From assembly GCF_964355755.1 (NCBI RefSeq), contig NC_092671.1, positions 20,052,001 to 20,116,000 of the forward strand: a stretch of DNA of 64,000 nucleotides, written 5' to 3'. The position numbers were made by a program, and so were the translations under genes. Positions within the stretch are counted from its first letter, which is position 1. Every line of letters starts with the position of its first letter. The DNA is from Antedon mediterranea. Its lineage: Eukaryota > Echinodermata > Crinoidea > Comatulida > Antedonidae. Below, piece after piece: positions 49,766 through 59,843 of this stretch. The notes beneath the pieces were generated by a model that saw nothing but the letters and a program-made list of their open reading frames with translations, had not been told where the DNA came from and made no database searches.

Positions 49766-50437
49766 ATACGGTAAATGGTTTCCAGCTAGAGTCTGGTTTA
49801 TTCATGCAGTGCATGAAACATTGTTTGGTATCCATGCTTCTAAATAAAATATGACATAGTCATGTTTAATTTGAAAATAATAATAATAAAGGTAAACCTA
49901 GCCTGGGCCTAGGTACATTAAATATTATTTATAATGACGGTATTTTAAAGCATATAGGCCTATAATATACTGTTATATTTAATTATAAATTAATAATAAC
50001 TAGATGGTACGCGAGCGTACCATCTAGGTCGTGTCCACACAGATGGTTCTTGAATACGCAGTAATTTCAGCGTAGAAAAACCGGCGATTCCAATGTACTA
50101 TAGTACATTGTCGTTTACTGAAACGAATAAATAGACACGACGGCTGAACTAAAATTAGCACCCTGGGAATTAGGCCAACTTCCGAAGGAGAAACTTGTCT
50201 TTAAAATGAGTCCAAATTTTTTATTTGAACTCATTTAAATAAACCCAATTTGTGTTCTGTATACAACATTAAAGTTGAGGGATGGGGAAGAGGATGGGAG
50301 AACAATTTTTAAATATATTCTTTATCCTCTCAGTAACGAAATAGTGTTTTAAATGTTTTATAGGCCTATCAATAATATACCACTAAATACAGTAAAACAT
50401 TTACGATTTAATACTTTTTTGAAACTGTCCCTGTTAT

Positions 50438-53400
50438 TTCAATTCAATTCATCGACATTTTTATTCCATAATCAAAATAAAAACATATACAAATACAATA
50501 CAAATAATAAGATAATGGAATGGGATACAAAATAAGCACAAGTGCTTTAAGCATGTAACCCTAACAAAAAGATCAAACAATTAGTACACACAAAAAGAAC
50601 AAACCAAAATAACATAATGTGATTTACTTAACTTAAATATTTCTATTGTTATAATATTGCTTTAATCTCTGTTTAAACAAACTTAAAGTGGGGGATTGTT
50701 TTATATAGTCTGTTAAATTGTTCCAAATATGTGTTCCTTGGTAGGAAATACATTGCTGTCCGACTTTGGTGCGTTTTAGTTGTGGACAGTAGTTTGACCT
50801 GTTTCTAGTTGAGTAATTATGGAATGAGGCAGATGTACTAAATAAGTTATTAAATGATTCAGGTAATAGATTATGTTTATATTGATACATAAATATAGCA
50901 GTGTGTTTCGTATAAAGGTCAAAAATATTTAATGTTTGGGTTGAAATAAAAAGTGGATGAGAAGGATGCATAAAATGAACATGACAAATATTTCTAAGTG
51001 TTTTTTTCTGGAGAATATGTATACGGTTTAAGTTTGTAGCAGAAGTAGCACCCCATACTGTGATAGCATACGTTATTCTAGGTAATATAAGTGCATTGTA
51101 TACCGTTAACAAGATGTTACTTGATAACATAGACTTCACTTTGTTTAAGACACCAATTATTCTAGAAATACTGTTTGCTACCTCATTTACATGAAAATTA
51201 AACGATAAAGTTTCATCCAGAAATAAGCCTAGAAATTTAACTTCAGTAGCTTTTACTATACATTCATTTCCCATCCTCAATTCTAGTGAGGTAGTGTCAG
51301 CTGACTTATTTCTAGCCTTAAATATAACATATTTTGATTTGTTTACATTTAGCGTTAATTTGTTAGCAATAAACCAGTCCGAAAGTATAGATAACTCCTG
51401 GTTCATTGTATCAAAAGCTTGAGTAATATCATTGTGACTATAAAACACATTTGTGTCATCTGCATACATAATCATGTCTACATGGTTACATGCTAGACTA
51501 ATATCATTAATGAATATAAGAAATAATAATGGACCCAATATGGATCCCTGAGGAACTCCAGTGTTTACTCTCATTTTACTAGATGCAGTATTAACAATAA
51601 ATGTGTATTGTAGTCTTTTTTTAAGATAGTTTGAGAACCAGTTTAGCGGAACTCCTCTTATACCATAAAATCTTAACTTATCTAATAATATATCATGATC
51701 GATTGTATCAAACGCTTTTGATAAATCAAGGAAAACTCCTAGTGTGAACTCTTTATTCTCAATAGCGTTTGTGATTTTTTCAATCGATTGTATTAAAGCA
51801 TGACTAGTTGAATGGTGTTGTCTAAATCCATACTGTGTTTTACTCAGTACGTTATATTTTGAGAGGTAACAAATCGTTTGATCATACACAATCCTCTCAA
51901 ATATTTTGGAAAAAAAGGGTAAAATGGAAATAGGCCGATAATTATTTATATCGGAGATGTCACCATTCTTAAATACCGGGATAACTTTAGCAATTTTTAT
52001 ATCAGCCGGGACACAGCCCGATGATAATGACGTATTAATAATATGCAATAAAGGTTTTAAAATAAACGGGGAAGCAGATTTTATGAGTTGGGCACTTATA
52101 CCATCATGGCCAGGAGAAGTATTCTTTGTGTTTTTAATATAGTGGTTAAGTTCATGTTCAGTAACAGGCTTAAAAAACATTGAAGAGGTAAAATTTCCCT
52201 TTAAGAAAGTTCTGTGGGTGATTTCTTCATTTTGAGATTCATGCCTAAATTTATTATTTAGTTTTTCTCCAATATTAATAAAAAAAGAGTTGAATGCATC
52301 AGCTTTCTCATCATTATCAGAGAAAGTCTCAGTACCCAATTTTATTTTTGTAGGCAAATTGGTAGTCTTTTTCCTACCCATTATATCATTTAGGATTGTC
52401 CACGTTTTTTTAATATCTTGTTTATTTCGTTCAAACTGGACCATATAATATTCTTTTTTCCGATTTCTAATAGTAGTGGTTAACTTGTTTCTAAAATGTA
52501 TGTACGTACTTTTATTAGTAGTGGTGTTATTTTGTTTGTACTTTTTATATAATTTATGTTTTTGAGAGATAGCTCTGGCAATTTCAGCTGTGATCCAAGG
52601 AGATTTTAACTTGTTCGCCTTATTTCTAATTCGTTTTAAAGGGAAACAATTATCAATTGTTTTATTTAAAGTGTTTGTAAAATTTTGATAAGCAACATTC
52701 GCATTATTTGAGAATAGCACATCATTCCACTGATTACTTTGTAATTCTTGCAAAAAATACTCCGTTTGTTGAGGAGAGTATTGTCGTTTATATACAAATC
52801 GAGGATATTGCTTATTATGTTTTTCCAAAGTATCTACACAGAATATTGGGAAGTGATCAGAAATATCAGTAATAAGTATTCCACTTTTAAGGGACGTAGT
52901 AAAAGAATCGATGTTGCAATAAATGTTATCAATTATTGAAGCACAATTATCGGATATTCTAGTAGGACTTTTTATGATTGGCTGAAATGACTGAGAAAAT
53001 ATTGTGTCTAAGTGTGATTGGATAGTGTTGTCGGTAGATTGTTGGAGTAAGTTTATGTTATAGTCTCCCACAAGGTAAGCTTTCTTTTTTTCTAGATTAA
53101 TCATTTGCATTACACATGTTAATTCATCATCAAACTTTTGCAAGGAACGTGAGGGTGGTCTATAAACTATACCACAAATAACATTATTTCCTGATTCTAA
53201 CTCAATCTCAATAAAAATAGTCTCTGCTTCAGTCATACAAGATGACAGATCATTTCTAATAATATATGTTAGTTTGTTGGTAACATAGAACGCTACCCCA
53301 CCACCTCTCTTATCTTTCCTATCATTGTGAATCAAACTGTAGCCTGGTAACTGGTATAGATTAATATTATCTTTTTCGGTTAACCAGGTTTCACTGAAGG

Positions 53401-54458
53401 CAATAACGGAGAAGGCATGTACGAGTGAGTCTAAATAGTTTGAGATTAAGTCAAACTTATTAACAACACTACGACAGTTTAGTCCAAATATAGAAAAGTT
53501 TGATGATAAATTAGAATGTTCAAGTGAAGAAATTAAGTTATCTTCGTTAAAATATTCTGTGCTCACATTTACATTATCAAAGAGGTCACATTCAAACATT
53601 TAAATTAGACAGAAAAGGAAATGACAAATGAATAAAATTGAGCAAGCTGCTTACAGCAGAGAATAGTTAACACATAATAGCCTAAGTTAACAAGTATGTA
53701 CAATAAATTACAATATATACAATGTAATATGAATTGTTTTATCATGACATACCAACAACAACTAAACGACAGGCAGTGAAACAATAATGATGATCATGGA
53801 CGCCAATTAAGTATTTGGTTAACTTAAAAGATTTTGATCAATCTAACTCACCGATGTCCAGAATGTATTATTATGGCAAGTTATCGTTACTCACTGGTAA
53901 GTCAAACATCGCCGGTAAACAGCTACGTTGAAACGGTCTAGAACATGATGTTCAACCCAGTAACTCATCGATGAATAACCGGTAAACAACTACGTTGAAA
54001 CTTACATCGTCAACAGCCACTTAATTGTTGTTGGTATTTCTCATTATGTAACACTATCGTCGCACACCTGCCGTGGGTCACATGAATTAAAGTTTGAATG
54101 GACAGAGATATCCAGAACATAACACTAACAGCCAGGTGCGCGACATAAACAAACAAACTTCGTTTATTTACAATTTATAACGGTAGAAATACTACTACAA
54201 TCACATAATTAGTCTACGTTCTACAAGACAATGATAGACTCTGCGGTAATGTAGGTATGAAATATAATTCATAAACATTAATTAATTGTGTTCAATTGAA
54301 CATTAATTAATTTGGCTTAATGACTTAATTATAGTTATTTTAGTGGCTTGTATGGCTTACCGTCGATAAACAGTTGTCCATTTCTGAATACGGGCTTACG
54401 TTTTTCGGCATATGCCTGCGCCATAATTGTAGATAATTCTCTCTTTTTCTTCATGTCA
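50438..54458 (-). mobile_element. Full-length-looking CR1/L2/Jockey-like LINE
   Basis: Borders come from the interrupted Helitron. The Helitron sequence 'ctgtccctgttat' stops at 50437 and 'tatattcgattg' resumes at 54459. The 3' tail on the minus strand is a short GAATT repeat (GAATTGAATTGAAA). The presumed 5' UTR (53600-54458) has an internal direct repeat, 'ccggtaaacaactacgttga' and a variant. No separate ORF1 was seen. Confidence 0.75.
50633..53599 (-). CDS. LINE ORF2 polyprotein: endonuclease plus reverse transcriptase (intact)
   Basis: A 988-residue uninterrupted frame. Residues about 35-265 form an exonuclease-endonuclease-phosphatase endonuclease: L-N-C-R-S, S-E-T-W-L-T near 70, G-D-Y-N-I-N near 180, and the terminal S-D-H-F near 248. 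Reverse transcriptase spans about 510-760: Y-R-P-I-S-I-L-P, Y-G-F-R-Q, F-L-D-L-S-K-A-F-D-T, G-V-P-Q-G-S-I-L-G-P-L-L-F, and catalytic Y-A-D-D-T near 711. A C-terminal region ends G-T-H-I-W-N-N-L, typical of the group. The protein nicks target DNA and primes reverse transcription there (family knowledge). The intact catalytic residues and frame suggest recent activity. Confidence 0.93.
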   Translation of the reverse strand: MFECDLFDNVNVSTEYFNEDNLISSLEHSNLSSNFSIFGLNCRSVVNKFDLISNYLDSLVHAFSVIAFSETWLTEKDNINLYQLPGYSLIHNDRKDKRGGGVAFYVTNKLTYIIRNDLSSCMTEAETIFIEIELESGNNVICGIVYRPPSRSLQKFDDELTCVMQMINLEKKKAYLVGDYNINLLQQSTDNTIQSHLDTIFSQSFQPIIKSPTRISDNCASIIDNIYCNIDSFTTSLKSGILITDISDHFPIFCVDTLEKHNKQYPRFVYKRQYSPQQTEYFLQELQSNQWNDVLFSNNANVAYQNFTNTLNKTIDNCFPLKRIRNKANKLKSPWITAEIARAISQKHKLYKKYKQNNTTTNKSTYIHFRNKLTTTIRNRKKEYYMVQFERNKQDIKKTWTILNDIMGRKKTTNLPTKIKLGTETFSDNDEKADAFNSFFINIGEKLNNKFRHESQNEEITHRTFLKGNFTSSMFFKPVTEHELNHYIKNTKNTSPGHDGISAQLIKSASPFILKPLLHIINTSLSSGCVPADIKIAKVIPVFKNGDISDINNYRPISILPFFSKIFERIVYDQTICYLSKYNVLSKTQYGFRQHHSTSHALIQSIEKITNAIENKEFTLGVFLDLSKAFDTIDHDILLDKLRFYGIRGVPLNWFSNYLKKRLQYTFIVNTASSKMRVNTGVPQGSILGPLLFLIFINDISLACNHVDMIMYADDTNVFYSHNDITQAFDTMNQELSILSDWFIANKLTLNVNKSKYVIFKARNKSADTTSLELRMGNECIVKATEVKFLGLFLDETLSFNFHVNEVANSISRIIGVLNKVKSMLSSNILLTVYNALILPRITYAITVWGATSATNLNRIHILQKKTLRNICHVHFMHPSHPLFISTQTLNIFDLYTKHTAIFMYQYKHNLLPESFNNLFSTSASFHNYSTRNRSNYCPQLKRTKVGQQCISYQGTHIWNNLTDYIKQSPTLSLFKQRLKQYYNNRNI

Positions 54459-56406
54459 TATATTCGATTGAAATAGTAAAGTACATGTAACGATACACCA
54501 CTACGACCTTTATATTTTTTATAATTATTAATTAATACAAACTTTAAGAATCAACTGTCAGTAATACAGTTTTTATTTGTATATTATGTGTTTATATATA
54601 TCCAGAAGTAGAGCCTGTCCCTGTTATATTCGATTGAAATACTGTAGTAAAGTACATGTAACGATACACCACTACGACGTTTATATTTTTTATAATTATT
54701 AATTAATACAAACGTTAAGAAGCAAATGTCAGTAATACAGTTTTTATTTGTATATTATGTGTTTATATATCCAGAAGTAGAGCTACCCACAGTCACAGTA
54801 ATAAATGTTCTTTGTATATGTGTTTATATATCTAACAGTAACCACATTCACAGTAAGAAAATTTCGATTCAAATGGCGACCAAAAATGGTTAATACGTAT
54901 TACAATATTGTAAAAGTATTACAATACTATATCTCAGTTGTAAGTTTATTCCCCAAGGGCCCATCAATTTACCTACTTGTGTTAAACCAAGGACTCATAA
55001 ATTTACCTACAAACTGGTAGATTAGAATGTTCTATTCATCGCAAATCAATACAATTGTATAAACATATATTAAATCTATCAAAATAGTATTTTTTAAAGA
55101 AAATCAGCCTGTCTTCAACATTATGATGTTGTATTCGAGCTGTTCAACCGGTTTTCAGCCATTAAAAACAATTATCATAGGAGGAGACAGGAAAATGCGA
55201 ATCATCCTCTATTATTGTATTGCGGGTATTTTTCAAGATGGACATGCATTATAGACAGTGTATACCACGATCAGAAAACACCCCTATTTGGGGACAAATC
55301 GTTGAACCTAAATTCGTTTTAATTGTCAATAACTAATTATCGAACTCAATTTAATTAGTAACATCAGGTAGTTAAAATCAGTATCGAAAGTACGAACCAA
55401 CTTTATATATCATCGAGTAAACATTCTAGAAATACAAATGGGACTCAGAATGTTTGAATACCTACCAAACAAGAGTAGATAATTGTTTATTAATTACCAA
55501 ACCCATCTTTTATATCAAAAATCAAAAACAGTATCTATGGCACGCCCATGGTGCCTTTCAGAGGAGAACAATGAGTAATGATCTAACAGCAGATCGTTAT
55601 CAGTTGTGTTCTTCTTGCATAATCTTTTTAGCATAAAATTGTTGACCAAAAACAGAGTACTCTAGTAGCTAGATCAACTTTCGTATGCACTTTAAGGTCC
55701 AGAGAATTTGACTTCAGAAATTGGTTTAGGGTGGTCAAACAATCATTTTTGGCTTGGTTACACATTTTGAAAATGTGGCGAAAGGTCAAAAGGTCAGGGT
55801 CAAAGGTTATAAAATCAAACACCATTATGTCCTTAAATCTCGACAACCACTGGTCACAGCGAGGTAATTTTGGTCTTAAATTAATCAGAAGGTATACATT
55901 TATATTCAGTCTAATGAAACATTTTAGTCGAAAATGACCGGAAATGCCATTTCTGACCTTTGACCCATAAACCAGGGCATGTCTGTATCTCCGTAACTAT
56001 TGGCCGTAGTGACTTGAATTTGGGCTCAAATTGTTCGAAATATAAATTTAGTTATTTGTTACACATTTTGAACAATGTTACAAAAGGTCAAAAGGTCAAG
56101 GCCAGGGGTTATATGAATAAACACAAATAGGTATTTGTATCTCGGCAACCACTGGTCACAGCGAGTAAATTTTGGTCTCAAAATGTTCAGAAGGTATACA
56201 TTCATATTCAGTCTAATGAAACATTTTAGTAAAAAATGACCGGAAATGACATTTCTGACCTTTGACATACATACCAGGGCATCTTCTTTTCTCTGTAAGT
56301 ACAGGTCGTAGAAACTTAAATTTAGTATCAAATTGTTAGAAATACACATATTTACATTCATTCTAACAGAAAATTTGGATAAAAGATGATCAGAAATACT
56401 ATTAAT

Positions 56407-59400
56407 TGGGTCATTCCATGCCAAATCAACAAATTAGTTGGCAGGTAATCTCTTAGATTTTGCTGATTTTTTTTCCTAAGGTACCTCTATCTATATAATG
56501 AACACATGCAAAAAATCAGCCCTCAATTCCAAGCGGTTTCGGAAATATGGCCGTTTTAAATTTGGTCGTCTCGCCCCATTTTTCGTTCCAAAATCGCGGA
56601 GTTTAATATTTTGTGTTTTTGGAGGTTTATATTTCCACAACGGACAAATATATTAAGCTGAAAATTACTACCCATGGATAATTCCCACTCAATAAACAGA
56701 ATCTTGTGAAAAAAAAATTTGATCTCTACTACTTTGGAAGATACAGCAGTCCGAAAACCCATTTTCGTTAAGCAAAATTAGCTTTTTTCGATTTTCGGCA
56801 GCCCTGTATACCCACAATAGCATTCATAGAGTGTTCAAACTTTTTAATTCTGTTATATAAGTACATACATTTACTCTAAAACAATAATATAATATTTTAA
56901 AGCTGAAATAACAAAATAACTAGTACCCAAAGTATGGTCCGGGGGAAAAACCATGAAAATAGCCCATTTTCTCGTTGACCTTTGACCCCGTAGATGAATC
57001 TTGACATACTTCAAAATTGCGTTAATTATTAAATACATATCAGATCTATATCCGATTCAAATTTGAAATTTGCAACTCCACTGCTTCATGGTTATCTAAA
57101 TTTTATAAACAGTGCTACTTTTTCATTTTTATATACTTTTTTTATACTATAGCCGTTTTTCGTACTTTTTGAGTTCTCTAAATTGATAATTAGAACTATT
57201 AACATTTTAAAATTAATCAATTTTAGCTAACTTTTTGTGCTGATTCCAAAAATGTAAACAGATTTACCATATCTTGTTTTATTCCTATTGATACTGTAGC
57301 CTAAAAATGATCGAAAATGACATTTATAGGATTTCTTTGTACATATTGGAAACACAACTTACATGTAAACTGGATGGTATTACTTTGTATTTCAACCATG
57401 CACATGCCAATTTTGATATATATGTATGTATAATAATAGTGTTCAGCTATTTAAAATTTGGTAACAGTGCTATAATACGTTTGTGGTCCGCTTCCAATAA
57501 TTATTACTGCCGACCTTGTATCTCTGGAGTATTAATACCACAGATAATATCCTGAAACGGCGGCACATAACATTGGTTAGCTGGATTATCTGGTGGCCAG
57601 TTAAGATTGCCTGTGCGTATTGATTTTTTCATGAACTTAACATGTACATCACTGTTTTCATCTGAACGTTCATCTATAGTTCCAATGTACCACTCCTTTC
57701 ATACATACAAGCAATATATTTACCAGTCATCATTCGGAATTGAAATGTTTTCTTCTTCACACACTACCTAACTAAACACACAGTGCTGTAAAAAAAAAGT
57801 CATCTTCAGACAATCTGCGCATTTCAAGCTTTCCTGCAGATATACCGGAATAAAGCTATGATGGGAGAGCGAGTACCCATAATAGTTTTTGATGATAAAT
57901 AGCGTTCCTCTAGTTTGTAAGCTTCTGTATTTTTCTGTACATCCTTATCACTTACAAAGAAGAATTTGATGCCAGCAATATTTTTAGAGACCCAGTCAAA
58001 CATTTGAAGAGCCGTGAGGATTTGGTTTCCTTCTGTTGCCTGTAAACTTGCTCGTGCAACAAGCCTCTTCACTGTACCGCAGATACCATCACATGGGCTT
58101 TTTCCATGACTAGTGGCAAAAAAATGCCACTGGGCATTAATGCATGATCAGATTGGTGATGACATAGGTTTGTGAGGTTTTTGTAATTTTTATACTGGCT
58201 TGCTGCACCATCACTATAGTGAATTAATTTAGTTGTATGTGGTAAGATTTCTTTTAAATAAGATGCCAACACATTTAATAAATGCATGAACTGTTGATGT
58301 TGCATGTTTAAGGCAGTCCGAAATAACACAGACACTAATGCACTTGAGATCTTCATTCTCCTTATAGTATATAGCAAATGGGTGGAGTGTCGCCTGGCTA
58401 TTGTCCCAATAGAATAGTTTTCTGCAAAGTCTAACAGTACGATGACTTCATCTCCTGCTGCTAACTGCTCTAAGGTTTCGCAAGTAGGAGGCAGCCTGGG
58501 CTTTTGTTACAAAATAGTGTTGACAAAGTTTATCTAAAGCATCGCATAGTGTCTGAAGGAGTTCTTGAATTGACAGTTGTAAGTTGTGTTCTGTCTGTGT
58601 GCATCCATTGCTTGTAATTAACAGAATCCTCCATGTCAACTTCGTAGTCTGAGCACACTTGCGACATCGACAAATAGCTCATGAGGGCTATTTTACCAGG
58701 ACAGTTGGTACAAGACCGCATCATGCAGTCCCGATTACTTATGTCGCATACCATTCTTGCGAGCAGGTCTTTGTATTCTTGTTTATTAGGAAGAGCTGCA
58801 ATAAGAAGCTTCACATTTTGATGTTTTTGGCAGACATAGGTACGTATGTCCATGTTTGAAGGATACCACCCAGTGACATGTAGTTAGTGGTTTCAATAAA
58901 CAAAGAAATTCTATAAATTTCATTTTCGATCATTTTTAGGCTCCAGTATCAATAGGAATAAAACAAGAAATGATAAATCTATTTAAATTTTTGGAATCAG
59001 CACAAAAAGTTAGCTAAGACTGATTAATTTCAAAATGTTAATAGTTCTAATTATCAGTTTAGAGAACTCTAAAAGTACGAAAAATGGCTATAGTATAAAA
59101 AAAGTATATAAAAATGAAAAAGTAGCACTATTTAAAAAATTTAGATAACCATGAAGCAGTGGAGTTGCAAATTTCAAATTTGAATCAGATATAGATCTGG
59201 TATGTATTTAATAATTAACGCAATTTTGAAGTTTGTTAAGATCCATCTACGGGGTCAAAGGTCAACGAGAAAATGGGCTATTTTCATGGTTTTTTCCCCC
59301 GGACCATACTTTGGGTACTAGTTATTTTGTTATTTCAGCTTTAAAATACTATATTATTGTTTTAAAGTAAATGTATGTACTTATATAACAGAATTAAAAA

Positions 59401-59843
59401 GTTTGAACACTCTATGAATGCTATTGTGGGTATACAGGGCTGCCGAAAATCGAAAAAAGCTAATTTTGCTTAACGAAAATGGGTTTTCGGACTGCTGTAT
59501 CTTCCAAAGTAGTAGAGATAACTTTTTTTTGACACCAGATTCTGTTTATTGAGTGGGAATTATCCATAGGTAGAAATTTTCAGCTTAATATATTTGTCCG
59601 TTGCGGAAATATAAGCCTCCAAAAACACAAAATATTAAACTCCGCAATTTTGGAACGAAAAATGGGGCGAGACGCCCACATTTAAAACGGCCATATTTCC
59701 GAAACCACTTGGAATTGAGGGCTAATTTTTTGCATATGTTCATTATATAGATAGAGGTACCTTAGGAAAAAAAATCAGTAAAATCTAAGAGGTGACCTGC
59801 CCAAATTTTGTTCAGATTTGTTGATTTGGCATGGAATGACCCA
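56407..59843. mobile_element. Nested DNA transposon with ~940-bp terminal inverted repeats
   Basis: Termini are TGGGTCATTCCATGCCAAAT and its inverse. Arms are about 56407-57345 and 58890-59843. Flanks are ATTAAT (56401-56406) and ATTACT (59844-59849), a 4-6-bp target duplication. The empty site is preserved in the other arm of the host element near 61340 (complement of 'aatactattactaat'). The interior holds a minus-strand transposase-like pseudogene. Confidence 0.85.
57540..58853 (-). pseudogene. Transposase-like ORF of the nested element, frameshifted
   Basis: Minus-strand segments. 58853-58560: C-Q-K-H-Q-N-V-K-L-L-I, then C-M-M-R-S-C-T-N-C-P-G, a Cys cluster. About 58460-58420 in another frame: an acidic D-F-A-E-N-Y-S-like stretch. 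58250-58150: H-Y-S-D-G-A-A-S-Q-Y-K-N then W-H-F-F-A-T-S-H-G-K in a shifted frame. 58072-57824: K-R-L-V-A-R-A-S-L-Q. Multicopy proteins with this order occur widely in invertebrates. The spaced D-x-A-E-N, S-D-G and W-H-F-F-A motifs could be a DDE/D-type catalytic core (inference). At least three frameshifts are present, so it is inactive. Confidence 0.6.

Larger units (their letters stand above)
50000..55435 (-). mobile_element. Second Helitron copy, split by a LINE, 5' end missing
   Basis: The 3' hairpin arms AGATGGTACGC/GCGTACCATCT with CTAG|T at 50000 match the element at 31026. Homology runs to about 50437, resumes at about 54459 after the LINE and continues to about 55435 ('gagtaaacattctagaaat'). 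A segment of about 175 bp is duplicated in tandem at about 54459-54633 and onwards. The terminal 'cgcgcgatttaccgaatttt' portion is absent, replaced by the inverted-repeat element starting at 55441. Confidence 0.7.

Noticed and set aside
55731-55937. 68-residue frame, identical to the minus-strand frame at 61803-62048
   Set aside because: Identity comes from the inverted-repeat arms. The composition follows the noncoding repeat units and no domain is evident.
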